From contig NZ_QHKS01000044.1 in assembly GCF_003353175.1 (NCBI RefSeq), forward strand, positions 1 to 41,478: 41,478 bases of DNA. The letters are read 5' to 3'. The notes beneath the pieces were generated by a model that was not told the origin of the DNA, did not search any database, and was given only the letters and a program-made list of their open reading frames with translations. The first letter of the stretch is position 1; each line of letters opens with the position of its first letter. Position numbers and translations under genes: made by a program. This DNA is from Paraburkholderia lacunae. Lineage in GTDB: Bacteria > Pseudomonadota > Gammaproteobacteria > Burkholderiales > Burkholderiaceae. Shown piece after piece: positions 7,280-17,363 of the stretch.

Positions 7280-10200
7280 ATGCTCCAGCTCTTCTACTCG
7301 AACCGCTACGAAACCCTTGTCGGCGCGTTGCTCGACGACCTGGCACAAGCGCCGTCCGATCCCTGGGCCGCGCAGCCCGTCATCGTTCCGAGCGCGGCGG
7401 TGCGGCGCCGGCTCGAGCTCGATATCGCGGCTCGCCAGGGTATTTGCGCAAATGTAGATTTTAGTTACCTCGCGCAATGGCTGTGGACGCAGATCGGCGG
7501 TGTGATCGAGGTGCCGAAGTATTCGCCGTTCGCACCCGACCGGCTCGTATGGCGTTGCTACCGGCTGCTGGGGGAGGAAGACGCCGCGCTGCCGTGGAAC
7601 GCATCGCCGCGCCTGCGCACGTATCTCGATGCGGCCGATGCGTCGATGCGCTACGAGCTGGCGCGGCGCGTGGCCACCGTGCTGGACCACTATCTGACTT
7701 ATCGCCCGGAGTGGCTGCTGCAATGGCAGAAGGGCGGTTCGATCTTCGCCGGCGGCGCCGCGCACGACGCCGGCCCGCGTCTGATTGGCGCGAGCGAAGC
7801 GGCACGCGAAGACGAGCGCTGGCAAGCCGCGCTGTGGCGTGCGGTGCTCGCCGAGGTGGCGGGCGATGCGCAAACGCCCGCGGCCGCATTGCCGCCCGCC
7901 TATCGTTTTCTCGACGAGATCGGCGCGCTCGATCTCGAAGCGATTTCGAACGCGCAGTGGCCCGAAGCCGTCAACGTGTTTGCGCTGCCGACCATGCCGC
8001 CGCTGCATGTCGCGTTGCTGCGCGAACTGTCGCGCTGGGTCGATGTGCGTCTGTACGTGATGAACCCGTGCCGCGAGTTCTGGTTCGATGTCGTCAGTGC
8101 GGGGCGCGTCGAAGCGCTCGACGCGGCCGGTCAGCTCGACTATCAGGAAGTCGGCCATCCGTTGCTGGCGGAGTGGGGCCGCCAGACCCAGGCGCAACTG
8201 CACATGCTGCACGAGTTGACGGAGAGCGCCGCGTCCGGCGAGACCGGCGACTTCACCGAAAACCCCGCGCCGAGCTGGCTCGCCGCCGTGCAGAACGGCA
8301 TTCTCGATCTGCGAAAGGAAACGGACACCGACGAGCTGCCCGTCGAGCGCGGTATCGAGGTGCACGTGTGTCATAGCCTGTCGCGGCAACTGGAAGTGCT
8401 GCATGACCGCCTGCTCGGATGGTTCGACGAGTTCGACGATCTGCAGCCGTCCGACGTGCTGGTCGCCGTGTCCGATCTCGCCGCGGCCGGGCCGCTGATC
8501 GATGCGGTGTTCGGCACTGCGCCGGCCGGCGATACGCGCCGCATCCCGTATCGGATCACGGGGCTGCCGCCTTCGCAGGCGAATCCGGTGGCCCGCCTGC
8601 TGCTCGACTGGCTGGCGCTGCCGGAGCGCAGCGTCGGTGCGCCCGATCTGATCGAATGGCTGCGTGTGGATGCCGTCGCGGCCCGCTATGGGATCGACGC
8701 AGGCGCGCTCGAAGCCGCGCAGGAATGGCTCGCGGCAGCCGGCGCGCGGCGCGGCCTTGCGCCGGTCGAGCCGACCGGCGCACACGTGCCGGTCGCGCGC
8801 CACACCTTCGCCGACGCGCTCACGCGCTTGTACCTCGGCTACGCGATGCCGGACGGCGGCGAGCCGGTCGACGCGTGGCTGCCGGTCGAAGGCGCGGACG
8901 GCTCGGACGCCGAACTGCTGGGCCGGCTGTCGCGTTTCGTCGATGACATCGACACTTTCGCGCAGCGTTGCGCGGTCGAACAAACGCCTGCCGAATGGAC
9001 GCAACTGCTGCTCGGAACGCTCGTGCAGTGTTTCGACGGCGGGGTGGAGTTCGCCGATTCGCTGGCCGCCGTGCGCGACGCGATCGACAAGATGGGCGAC
9101 GCGATGGAGGCCGGCGCGCAAGACGTGGCGCTGCCGGCCGCCGTGGTGCGCGGCGCACTCACCGAAGCGCTCGACGACCCGGCGCGCGGCGGCGTGCCTT
9201 GGGGCAGCGTCACGTTCTCGTCGCTGACCAGTTTGCGTGGCTTACCGTATCGCATCGTCTGTCTGCTCGGCATGGACGATGGCGTGCTGCCGAGTCTCGC
9301 GCGCGCCGACGAATTCGACCTGATGGCCGCCTTCGGCAAAGCCGGCGACCGGCAACGCCGCGACGACGAGCGCAACCTGTTCCTCGATCTTTTGCTGGCC
9401 GCGCGCGACCGTCTGTTCATCGCCTATACGGGCCGCAACATTCGCGACAATGCACCGTTGCCGCCGGCCGCGCTGGTGGACGAATTGCTCGACCATCTCG
9501 CGCAGGTATCGGCGGGCGAAGACACGAGCCCCGCGCAGATCGAAGCCGCGCGGCATGCGTTTATCGTCGACCATCCGTTGCAGGCCTTCGCGTCGGACTA
9601 TTTTTCGGCGCAGCGCGGGCTCTTCACCTACGACACCGATCGTGCGGAACTGGCGAGTTTGCTGGCGGCGCCGCAAGCGCCTCCGGCTGCGCCGTTCTTC
9701 GATCGACCGTTGCCGGCCGAAGACGCCGCTCCGGTTGCCTTCGACGAATTCGTGCGTTTCTGGCGTCATCCGGCGCGTGCGCTGCTGCGCGACCGGCTGG
9801 GTATCGTGTTGTCGGAGGCGCAGGGCGAACTGCTCGACACCGAGCCGTTCGAACTCGACTATGCGGGCCGTGACGCATTGGCTGAGCGTCTCTTGCCGGT
9901 GCTGCTCGACAGCGATCTCGAAGACGATGACGGCGTGTTCGAACGCGTGCGCCGCGTCGCCGAAGCGAGTCCCGAGCTGCCGGGCGGCGCGACCGGCGCT
10001 GTGTGGCGCTCACGGGAACTGGGCGCGCTGCGCCAGCTCGCGGACAGCGTGCGCCGCGCGGTGGCCTCAGGTGTCGAACGCTTGCCGTTCCTGCTCGATA
10101 TCGCGCCGCGCTGGCCCGACAGCGCTGACATGGCGGATACGCTCTTCGGCCCGCATGATGCGGCACTTTGCCATGCCGCCGACACCCCTTTGCAGCTGCA

Positions 10201-10657
10201 CGGCACCTTGAATTTGCTGACCGAAACAGGCCAGGTGATGTTCCGCTACGCCAAACCCACCGCGCGCGACTACCTGTCCACATGGCTCGCGCATCTGGTC
10301 TATTGCGCGGCGCTGCCCTCAGGCCCGCGCCGCACGGTCTGGCATGGCAGCGACGAGAGTTTCGAGTTCACGCCGGTTGCTGCGCCGCTCGATCAACTGG
10401 CGCCGCTCGCCGCCTTGTTCAGAGCGGGGCGCAGGTTGCCGCTGCGCTTTTTCCCGAAGAGCGCCTGGGCCAAGGTCAGCGAGAGCGACTCCGCCGCCCA
10501 GGGCGTGTGGATCAACGACCGTGTGCGCGGCGAATCCGACGACCCGGCCTTGCGCATCGCGCTGCGCGGCACGCCGCTCACGCTCGACGAACCGTTCGGG
10601 AGCCTCGCGTCGATCGTCTTCAAGCCGCTCGTCCAGCACCTGCGGAGCGCATCATGA
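7280..10657 (+). CDS. recC: RecBCD enzyme subunit RecC (exodeoxyribonuclease V gamma)
   Basis: This 1125-residue protein is about the length of E. coli RecC (1122). RecC is the inactive-helicase subunit that holds the RecBCD complex together and recognises Chi in Enterobacteria. The start ATG at 7280 gives MLQLFYSNRYETL, the typical RecC beginning; the frame extends upstream but lacks that match. Recognisable RecC stretches include TGLPPSQANPVARLLLDWL in the middle and SLTSLRGLPYRIVCLLGMDD with FLDLLLAARDRL later. Walker motifs are absent, as expected. Its stop overlaps the recB start in an ATGA, so the two are coupled. The complex degrades linear DNA and starts recombinational repair in the cytoplasm. 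Confidence 0.95.
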   Translation: MLQLFYSNRYETLVGALLDDLAQAPSDPWAAQPVIVPSAAVRRRLELDIAARQGICANVDFSYLAQWLWTQIGGVIEVPKYSPFAPDRLVWRCYRLLGEEDAALPWNASPRLRTYLDAADASMRYELARRVATVLDHYLTYRPEWLLQWQKGGSIFAGGAAHDAGPRLIGASEAAREDERWQAALWRAVLAEVAGDAQTPAAALPPAYRFLDEIGALDLEAISNAQWPEAVNVFALPTMPPLHVALLRELSRWVDVRLYVMNPCREFWFDVVSAGRVEALDAAGQLDYQEVGHPLLAEWGRQTQAQLHMLHELTESAASGETGDFTENPAPSWLAAVQNGILDLRKETDTDELPVERGIEVHVCHSLSRQLEVLHDRLLGWFDEFDDLQPSDVLVAVSDLAAAGPLIDAVFGTAPAGDTRRIPYRITGLPPSQANPVARLLLDWLALPERSVGAPDLIEWLRVDAVAARYGIDAGALEAAQEWLAAAGARRGLAPVEPTGAHVPVARHTFADALTRLYLGYAMPDGGEPVDAWLPVEGADGSDAELLGRLSRFVDDIDTFAQRCAVEQTPAEWTQLLLGTLVQCFDGGVEFADSLAAVRDAIDKMGDAMEAGAQDVALPAAVVRGALTEALDDPARGGVPWGSVTFSSLTSLRGLPYRIVCLLGMDDGVLPSLARADEFDLMAAFGKAGDRQRRDDERNLFLDLLLAARDRLFIAYTGRNIRDNAPLPPAALVDELLDHLAQVSAGEDTSPAQIEAARHAFIVDHPLQAFASDYFSAQRGLFTYDTDRAELASLLAAPQAPPAAPFFDRPLPAEDAAPVAFDEFVRFWRHPARALLRDRLGIVLSEAQGELLDTEPFELDYAGRDALAERLLPVLLDSDLEDDDGVFERVRRVAEASPELPGGATGAVWRSRELGALRQLADSVRRAVASGVERLPFLLDIAPRWPDSADMADTLFGPHDAALCHAADTPLQLHGTLNLLTETGQVMFRYAKPTARDYLSTWLAHLVYCAALPSGPRRTVWHGSDESFEFTPVAAPLDQLAPLAALFRAGRRLPLRFFPKSAWAKVSESDSAAQGVWINDRVRGESDDPALRIALRGTPLTLDEPFGSLASIVFKPLVQHLRSAS

Positions 10658-13600
10658 GCGACGCGCTTCGGAACGACGCGCTGGCCGCCGAGGAACTCGA
10701 CGTTTTCGCCTGTTCGCTCGACGGCGTCAACCAGATCGAGGCGTCGGCGGGAACCGGCAAGACCTGGAACATCTGCGCGCTGTACGTGCGGCTGCTGCTC
10801 GAAAAGAACCTCAACGCCGATCAGATTCTCGTCGTCACGTTTACCAAGGCGGCGACCGCCGAATTGCACGAGCGGATTCGCGGCCGGCTCGCGGAACTGC
10901 ACCGGGCCATCGAAGCCGATGACGACGGCGGCGATCCGTTCATCAAGCGCCTCTTTGAGACGACCCTGGCGCCGCAGCGGGGTATCGGGCGCGAGGACGC
11001 CTTGAAGCGGGTGCGCCGGGCGCTGCGCACCTTCGACCAGGCCGCGATTCACACGATCCACGCGTTCTGTCAGCGCGCGTTGCAGGAAGCGCCGTTCGCC
11101 GCCGCCATGCCATTCGCGTTCGGGATGGAAGCTGACGACGCCGCACTGCGTTTCGACATGGCCGCCGACTTCTGGCGTGAGCAAGTGGAACCGGTGGCGC
11201 ATGCGCATCCCGCGTTTGCCACATGGCTGGTGGCGAGGCGCGCCGGCCCCGCGTCGTTCGACGAACAACTCGCGCGGCGTCTGAAAAAGCCGCTCGCGCA
11301 ATTGCGCTGGGGCAGTGTCGGTGCAGACGGAGGCGCTGCCGATCCGCAGGCGGGTTTCGACGCCGCCAGCGAGGTCTGGCACGCGCAGCGCGACGCGATC
11401 GTCAGTTTGCTGGCTCAGGCGCAGGACCGTCTGAGCAAGACCTCGCACAAGTCTGAGGCCGTCAGCGCCGCGATTCAGGCGTGGGCCGACTACTTCGCGC
11501 AGGGCGATCCCCATGCGCCGCCGCCGCGCGCCGCGTTGAAGCTGACGGCTTCCGCGTTGAAGAAGGCCACCAAGGTCAAGTTCGAACCGCCCGAGCATCC
11601 GTTCTTCGTGCATGCCGACGAACTGGCCGCGGCGGTGGCCGCGGCCGAAGCCGCGCAACGCGCGCGCTGGCTCGAACTCGTGCAGGTCTGGCTCGACTAC
11701 GCGCCCGCCGAACTGGTGGCGCGCAAGCGCACACGCCGCGTGGTGTCGTTCGACGATCTGCTGTCCAATCTGTATCGCGCGCTCGCCGCGCATCCGTGGC
11801 TTGCCGACGCTTTGCGCACGCGCTATCCGGCGGCGCTGATCGACGAGTTTCAGGACACCGATCCGCTGCAGTTCGCGATCTTCAGCCGCATCTTCGCGCC
11901 GGGCGGGCCGCTGTTCCTGGTCGGCGACCCGAAGCAGGCGATCTACAGCTTTCGCGCGGCGGACCTGCATACCTATCTGGCGGCGCGCGCGGCGGCTTCG
12001 GCGTGCTACACGCTGGCCGTCAATCAGCGCTCGACCGCACCCATCGTCGAGGCCTGCAATCGTCTGTTCGAAGCCAACCCGCAGGCATTCGTGCTAGACG
12101 GGCTCGGCTATCAGCCGGTGCGCGCGGGCGAGCGGCGCCGCCCGCCGCTGTCCGATCCCGAGGCGAACGCGGGCGACTTCCGGATCTGGACCTTGCCGCA
12201 AGCCGACACCGCGTTGACCAAACGCGAAGCTCAGCGCGCGGCGAGCGAAGCATGCGCCGCCGAGATCGTGCGGCTCCTGCGCGGCGCGCGCGAAGGCACG
12301 GTGACGATCGGCGACGCGCCGCTCGCGCCGGGCAACATTGCGGTGCTGGTGCAAACGCATAAGCAGGGCAGTCTGATCAAACGCGTGCTGGCGGCATGGG
12401 GCGTGGGCAGTGTGGAACTGGCGCAGGCCTCGGTGTTCGCCACGCTCGACGCCGAGCAGATCGAGCGCGTGCTGGCCGCCGTCGATACACCAGGCGATCT
12501 GCGCCGCTTGCGCGCCGCGCTCGCCACCGATTGGCTGGGCCTCGACGCCGCCGCGCTGTGGGCTCTGGAGCAGGTTGCCGACGCGCCCGCACCGGCCGAC
12601 GATCCCGCGCACGCCGCCGACGCAATGGGCTGGGTCGAGCGTTTTTCGCGCTATCGCACGTTGTGGCATGAGCGCGGCTTCGCGGTGATGTGGCGCACGC
12701 TGATGCGCGAATTGCGGGTCGCGCAGCGGCTGGTTGCCGGACCCGACGGCGAGCGGCGTCTGACGAACGTGAATCATCTGGCCGAACTCGTGCAGGCGCG
12801 TGCCGCCACGCAGCCGGGCATCGCGCCCACGTTGCGCTGGCTGGCCGCGCAACGCGAGCAAGGCGGCGGTGAAGACGCGCAATTGCGGCTCGAGTCGGAT
12901 CGCAACCTTGTGCAGATCGTCACCGTCCACAAATCGAAAGGGCTCGAATATGCGGTCGTGTTCTGTCCGTTTCTGAACGACGGCGCGCTGCGCGATCCAC
13001 CGTCGTCGGGTCTGCCCGATGCGCGCGAGTATCACGATGAAACGGGCGACGCGGTGCTGCACTACGGCTGCGATGATGACGAAGCCGAGCGCGCGTCCCG
13101 TTACGCGGCTCGCGAACAGGCGGCCGAGCGGGCGCGGCTCGTCTATGTGGCGCTGACACGCGCGGTGTATCGCTGCTACCTGGTTGCCGGCACGTACTTG
13201 TCGTCGCGCTCCACCAGGGAGTCGCGGCGCAGCGTGCTGAACTGGCTGGTGGGCGGCAGCGGGCACGGCTTCGACGACTGGCTCACCGATCCGCCCGACG
13301 AGGCCGCATTGTCCGCCCGATGGCAGGCGCTGGCCGGCGGCCCGATTGCGCTGCAAGCCTTGCCCAAGGTCGAGCGCCGCGTGCCGCTGGAAAGCCTGCA
13401 GGACAGCGGCGCGCGGATGCAGGCGCGCGTCAGTCGCCGGCCGCTGCGCGATCAGTGGCGCATGGCGAGCTTCAGCGGCCTGATCGCCGCCGGCAGCAAA
13501 GTCGAAGACATGCAGGCGCCGGCCGAAGAGGTGCGGCCCGACCACGATGAGATTGCCGACGCGCTCGCGCCTGCGGCGCTGTCAGCTCCAGTGTCAGCGC

Positions 13601-14358
13601 CGCAAGCGCCGTCCCACGCAGCGGACGACATTCTTGCGTTTCCGCGCGGCGCGGCGGCGGGCGACTGTCTGCACCGGATGTTCGAACTCGCGGATTTCAC
13701 CGAGCCGCACACGTGGCCGGACGCGATCCGGGGCGCGTTGCGCGAGCGCCCGGCGCCGGCCGTGCCGGAACTCGCAGCGCGCTTGCCCGCGATGATGCAT
13801 AAGCTGATCGCCGATGTGGTGTCGACCGAACTGCTGCCCGGCATGGCGCTCGCGCAACTGAATCCGCGGCGGCGGCTGAACGAGCTCGAGTTTCTGTTTG
13901 CGGCGCCGTCGCTCGATTTTCCCGCCTTGCGCGAGTTGCTGGTCGAGCGTGGATATCCCGACGTCGCATTGGAGCCGGGCGTGTTGCGCGGTTTCGTCAA
14001 AGGATTTATCGACATGATCGTCGAGCACGACGGACGTTTCTGGATCGTCGACTGGAAGTCGAACCATCTGGGCGACACCGCCGCCGACTACGCCGCGGCA
14101 CCGCTCGAAGCGGCCATGACGAGCCACGCGTATCACTTGCAGGCGCTGCTTTATACGGTTGCGCTGCATCGCTATCTGAAAACACGGGTGCGCGACTACG
14201 CGTACGACACGCACATCGGCGGCTATCTGTATCTGTTCGTGCGCGGCGTGCGTCCGCAGTGGCGCGACGCCGATGGACCGGCTGGCGTGCACATGCGCCG
14301 GCCCGCATTCGAGCTGGTCGCGTTGCTCGACGCGGCGATGATCGGAGGTGCGGCATGA
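10654..14358 (+). CDS. recB: RecBCD enzyme subunit RecB (helicase-nuclease)
   Basis: The 1234-residue protein is a UvrD-type 3'-5' helicase with a C-terminal nuclease. Walker A is ASAGTGKT (30-37). Motif Ia lies in VVTFTKAATAELHERI. Motif II is DEFQDTD (397-403), motif III is near GDPKQAIYSFR, and later motifs appear in VTVHKSKGLEY and YVALTRA. The nuclease has D1120 (in GFIDMIVEHDG) and DWKSN with D1133 and K1135. This is the same spacing as the catalytic D1067, D1080 and K1082 of E. coli RecB, so the enzyme should be active. The start ATG at 10654 overlaps the recC stop, and the end overlaps recD. The subunits are expected to be made in fixed ratio. Confidence 0.97.
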   Translation: MSDALRNDALAAEELDVFACSLDGVNQIEASAGTGKTWNICALYVRLLLEKNLNADQILVVTFTKAATAELHERIRGRLAELHRAIEADDDGGDPFIKRLFETTLAPQRGIGREDALKRVRRALRTFDQAAIHTIHAFCQRALQEAPFAAAMPFAFGMEADDAALRFDMAADFWREQVEPVAHAHPAFATWLVARRAGPASFDEQLARRLKKPLAQLRWGSVGADGGAADPQAGFDAASEVWHAQRDAIVSLLAQAQDRLSKTSHKSEAVSAAIQAWADYFAQGDPHAPPPRAALKLTASALKKATKVKFEPPEHPFFVHADELAAAVAAAEAAQRARWLELVQVWLDYAPAELVARKRTRRVVSFDDLLSNLYRALAAHPWLADALRTRYPAALIDEFQDTDPLQFAIFSRIFAPGGPLFLVGDPKQAIYSFRAADLHTYLAARAAASACYTLAVNQRSTAPIVEACNRLFEANPQAFVLDGLGYQPVRAGERRRPPLSDPEANAGDFRIWTLPQADTALTKREAQRAASEACAAEIVRLLRGAREGTVTIGDAPLAPGNIAVLVQTHKQGSLIKRVLAAWGVGSVELAQASVFATLDAEQIERVLAAVDTPGDLRRLRAALATDWLGLDAAALWALEQVADAPAPADDPAHAADAMGWVERFSRYRTLWHERGFAVMWRTLMRELRVAQRLVAGPDGERRLTNVNHLAELVQARAATQPGIAPTLRWLAAQREQGGGEDAQLRLESDRNLVQIVTVHKSKGLEYAVVFCPFLNDGALRDPPSSGLPDAREYHDETGDAVLHYGCDDDEAERASRYAAREQAAERARLVYVALTRAVYRCYLVAGTYLSSRSTRESRRSVLNWLVGGSGHGFDDWLTDPPDEAALSARWQALAGGPIALQALPKVERRVPLESLQDSGARMQARVSRRPLRDQWRMASFSGLIAAGSKVEDMQAPAEEVRPDHDEIADALAPAALSAPVSAPQAPSHAADDILAFPRGAAAGDCLHRMFELADFTEPHTWPDAIRGALRERPAPAVPELAARLPAMMHKLIADVVSTELLPGMALAQLNPRRRLNELEFLFAAPSLDFPALRELLVERGYPDVALEPGVLRGFVKGFIDMIVEHDGRFWIVDWKSNHLGDTAADYAAAPLEAAMTSHAYHLQALLYTVALHRYLKTRVRDYAYDTHIGGYLYLFVRGVRPQWRDADGPAGVHMRRPAFELVALLDAAMIGGAA

Positions 14359-16661
14359 GCACCTTCGACCCGACGCCGCCGGCGCCGCTGTCGCTCGACG
14401 ATATCGAGGTGAACGCGCCCGCACCGGCCGATTTCAGCACCGCGCTCGCCGACGGGTTCGCCCGCCGCATCGGTGCGCTGGCGCGGCGTAGCGGCGCGTC
14501 CGCAGAGGCTGCGAAGTGGGCTGCGCGTGCGGCTTTCGCCGCGAGCCGCGCGACTGCCGAAGGGCACGTTTGCGTGCTGCTTACAGTGCTCGCGCGGCGT
14601 TTCGAGGCGTCGAGCGCCGAGGTGCGCGCGGCGCTCTTCGCCAGCGGCATGGTCAGCGACGGTTCGCCGAGCGCGGCGGCATTGCGGCCCCTGGTGATCG
14701 ATGGACAAGGGCGGCTTTATCTCGCGCGCTACTACGATTACGAGCGGCGACTTGCGCGCTCGCTGGTCGCGCATGCTGGGGCAGATACGGGTGTTGAGGC
14801 GCAGCAGCGTGCGGGCGGGCGAAGTGACATAGCGCAGGCGCAAGGCGCGGCTCCTGCTTCTGGGTCAACGCGCACCGACACCGGCACCGGCACGGACACC
14901 GGCACCGGCACCGGCACCGGCACGGACGCCGACGCCGATGCACAGCCGCAGACGCGATCGGCCACAACCGCGCAAACCCTGCGCGATCGGCTGCTGCGTT
15001 ACTTCGGCCCGCCGCGGGACGACGCGATCGACTGGCAGCGTGTCGCCGCGGTAATGGCATTGTCCGGACGGCTCACGATCGTCAGCGGCGGTCCGGGCAC
15101 CGGCAAGACCACTACCGTGGTCGGCGTGCTGGCTTGCCTGCTGGATGCACGCGCGGATCTGCGCATTGCGCTGGCCGCGCCGACCGGCAAGGCGGCCCAG
15201 CGGATGCAGGAAGCCCTGCTCGCGCGCGCCGGCGATTTGCCGCCGGAACTCGCCGCGCGGCTGCCGCAGACCTCGTACACGTTGCATCGGTTGCTGGGTT
15301 CCGGGCCGGGCGGGCGCTTCCGGCATCACCGCGACAATCCGCTGCCTTACGACGTGGTCGTGATCGACGAGGCATCGATGATCGACGTCGCGATGGCGGC
15401 GCATCTTTTCGATGCCGTTGCGCCGCGCACGCGTCTCGTGATGCTCGGCGACAAGGACCAGCTGGCGGCCGTCGAGGCCGGCGCGGTGTTCGCTGAGCTC
15501 AGCGCGCGGCCGGCTTTCACGCGCACAGGGCTGCAGCGGATCGCCGACGCGCTCGGTACCGAAGCGGCGCGGCTCGCGCAGGCATTGCCGGGGGCGCCGG
15601 GCGGTTTCGATGCGGGACCCGGTGACCTCCTCGCGCATGCGGGCGCACCGGACGGCGCCGATCCGTCATCGCCCGACCTGTTCGCCTACGCGGACCAACC
15701 CGGCGTCTTCGGCGGGCCGCCCGACGATCTGTTCGCAAACGCAAACGCAAACGCAAACGCAAACGCAAACGCAAACGCAAACGCAAACGCAAACGCAAAC
15801 GCGTCGGCGCCCGCATCGGCATTGCCCGCGCAGAGCCCGCTTGCAGACAGCGTGGTCTGGCTCGAACGCAACTACCGATTCGGTCTCGAATCGCCGATCG
15901 GGCGCTTATCGCTCGCGATCCGCAACGGCGCCGCCGAGGCGGCGCTCGACGTGTTGCGCGTCGATCCTGCTGAACCCTGCGCCGCTGCGCTGCACGAAGA
16001 CACGCATGCGACGCTGGCCGAGCGCACCGTCGCGCGTCTTGCCGCGGGCTTTGCGCCGTATGCCGATGCGCTTGCCGCGGCGCTTGCAGCAGGTACACCG
16101 GATCCGCTGCCGCTCTTCGATGCGTTGAACCGTTTTCGCATCCTGTGCGCGACCCGCTCGGGGCCACGTGGCGTCGATCAGGTGAATGCGTCGATGGCCG
16201 CGCAGGTGCGGCGCACGGCGGGCGTGACATTGGCGGTCGGTGCACAGTGGTTCGCCGGCCGGCCGGTGATGGTGACGCGCAACGACTACGCGCTCGGTCT
16301 GTTCAACGGCGATATCGGGATTGCGCTGCCGGGCGCCGGCGGCGCATTGCGGGTGTACTTCCGCACCGGTGACGGTGGTGTGCGCGCCGTCTCGCCGGCG
16401 GCGCTCCCGCCGCACGACACCGCCTTCGCGCTGACGGTTCACAAGTCGCAGGGCTCGGAATTCGAACACGCGGTGTTGATGCTGCCGTCGGTGTTCAGCC
16501 GGGTGTTGTCGCGCGAGCTGGTTTATACGGCGATTACCCGCGCGCGCGAGCGGGTCGAAGTGGTCGGCGCGCGTGCCGTGCTGGCCCAGGCCATCGCGAC
16601 GCCCACACAGCGCGACTCGGGACTGGCCGCACGAATAACCGAGGCGTGGCGCGGCGCATAG
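14355..16661 (+). CDS. recD: RecBCD enzyme subunit RecD (5'-3' helicase) with repeat insertions
   Basis: The start at 14355 overlaps the recB stop (ATGA). The 768-residue product is a superfamily 1B helicase: Walker A GPGTGKT (246-252), motif II VVIDEASMID (about 335), and late motifs including FALTVHKSQGSEF and VYTAITRARE. It drives the fast 5'-3' translocation of RecBCD. It is about 160 residues longer than E. coli RecD (608). Much of the excess is in two low-complexity tracts: a Thr/Gly/Asp repeat (about 174-195), before the ATPase core, and an Ala-Asn repeat (461-482) in a linker between motif II and the segment VVWLERNYRFG. Both are made of hexamers and stay in frame. Confidence 0.95.
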   Translation: MSTFDPTPPAPLSLDDIEVNAPAPADFSTALADGFARRIGALARRSGASAEAAKWAARAAFAASRATAEGHVCVLLTVLARRFEASSAEVRAALFASGMVSDGSPSAAALRPLVIDGQGRLYLARYYDYERRLARSLVAHAGADTGVEAQQRAGGRSDIAQAQGAAPASGSTRTDTGTGTDTGTGTGTGTDADADAQPQTRSATTAQTLRDRLLRYFGPPRDDAIDWQRVAAVMALSGRLTIVSGGPGTGKTTTVVGVLACLLDARADLRIALAAPTGKAAQRMQEALLARAGDLPPELAARLPQTSYTLHRLLGSGPGGRFRHHRDNPLPYDVVVIDEASMIDVAMAAHLFDAVAPRTRLVMLGDKDQLAAVEAGAVFAELSARPAFTRTGLQRIADALGTEAARLAQALPGAPGGFDAGPGDLLAHAGAPDGADPSSPDLFAYADQPGVFGGPPDDLFANANANANANANANANANANANASAPASALPAQSPLADSVVWLERNYRFGLESPIGRLSLAIRNGAAEAALDVLRVDPAEPCAAALHEDTHATLAERTVARLAAGFAPYADALAAALAAGTPDPLPLFDALNRFRILCATRSGPRGVDQVNASMAAQVRRTAGVTLAVGAQWFAGRPVMVTRNDYALGLFNGDIGIALPGAGGALRVYFRTGDGGVRAVSPAALPPHDTAFALTVHKSQGSEFEHAVLMLPSVFSRVLSRELVYTAITRARERVEVVGARAVLAQAIATPTQRDSGLAARITEAWRGA
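14874..14939 (+). repeat. Hexamer-based Thr-Gly/Thr-Asp repeat in recD
   Basis: The units ACCGGC, ACGGAC, ACCGAC and GCCGAC are arranged in tandem and encode alternating Thr-Gly, Thr-Asp and Ala-Asp. The tract interrupts the N-terminal part of RecD before the helicase core. It is imperfect, so it is older or more constrained than the Ala-Asn repeat further on. Confidence 0.8.
15735..15800 (+). repeat. Perfect 11-copy GCAAAC tandem repeat in recD
   Basis: Eleven exact copies of GCAAAC (66 bases) encode eleven Ala-Asn dipeptides. Perfect copies imply recent slippage. Because the unit is six bases, gain or loss of copies leaves the frame intact and only changes the linker length. Confidence 0.95.
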
Positions 16662-16721
16662 AGGGAAGATGGCGCGCGCAATCAGGACGGCGCTGTAAGG
16701 ACGATCAAGGCGGCGTGCCGC

Positions 16722-17363
16722 TCAGTTCGCGATACCGCCCGGCTGCATATGCGCCTCGGCCCGGCTGCGCATGGTCTTGCGGTACCACAGCGTCCACAGC
16801 GTCAGCCCGCCGTAGATGCCGTAGCCGATGAACGGCGAAATCACCAGGAAACGCTCGATCGGCCAGGTAAGGGCCATCCACGCGCGCAGCGCCGTTTCGC
16901 CGGTCAGGCCGACGCCCCAGACCAGCGTCATCAGCCGCAGCGAAGCGGCGAGAGCAGGGCGCTCGCGCCACAAGGCCTCGAAGTGGGCGGCGCCGCCTTC
17001 CATTTCACGGGCGACGGTGGCGCGCGCAAGATAGAAGATCAGCGGGCGGCGCATCGGCAAGGACAGCAGAAACACCACGCCCACCGCGCCGGACACCAGC
17101 GACTCACGCAGCAACAGCATCCGCGGACTGCCGCCCAGCGCCATCGCCGCGATCGACAGCAGGATGCCCGCCACGACTATCACGCTCAGCGCGTCGACGC
17201 GGCGGAATCGCGCCAGCTCGATCAGGCTCCAGATCATCGGCGGCACGGCGGACGCGATCAGCGCGCCCGTCTCGCCCAGATGAGGCAGCGCGAACCGGTA
17301 AGCGAGCCACGGCAGCAGGAAGTTGACGGCCAGTTCCAGTACAAAATCCGGGCGGAGCTTCAT
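16722..17363 (-). CDS. VC0807-like integral membrane protein
   Basis: The 213-residue protein has about five to six hydrophobic segments. Its conserved stretches (FLLPWLAYRFALPHLGE, LIASAVPPMIWSLIELARFR, LLLRESLVSGAVGVVFLLSL, RPLIFYLARA) agree with the VC0807 family of bacterial inner membrane proteins. The function of the family is not known. The start ATG at 17363 (MKLRPDFVLELAVNFLL) puts a charged segment before the first helix. The gene converges on recD, 60 bases away, and is divergent from arfB. No partner gene is evident. Confidence 0.75.
   Translation of the reverse strand: MKLRPDFVLELAVNFLLPWLAYRFALPHLGETGALIASAVPPMIWSLIELARFRRVDALSVIVVAGILLSIAAMALGGSPRMLLLRESLVSGAVGVVFLLSLPMRRPLIFYLARATVAREMEGGAAHFEALWRERPALAASLRLMTLVWGVGLTGETALRAWMALTWPIERFLVISPFIGYGIYGGLTLWTLWYRKTMRSRAEAHMQPGGIAN

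Noticed and set aside
7211..9121. 636-codon open frame opposite recC
   Set aside because: Antisense shadow of recC; Arg/His-rich translation without domains or ribosome site.
10393..13545. Two long open frames opposite recB (10393-11970 and 12094-13545)
   Set aside because: Shadows of the recB reading frame due to third-position GC; no similarity to any family.
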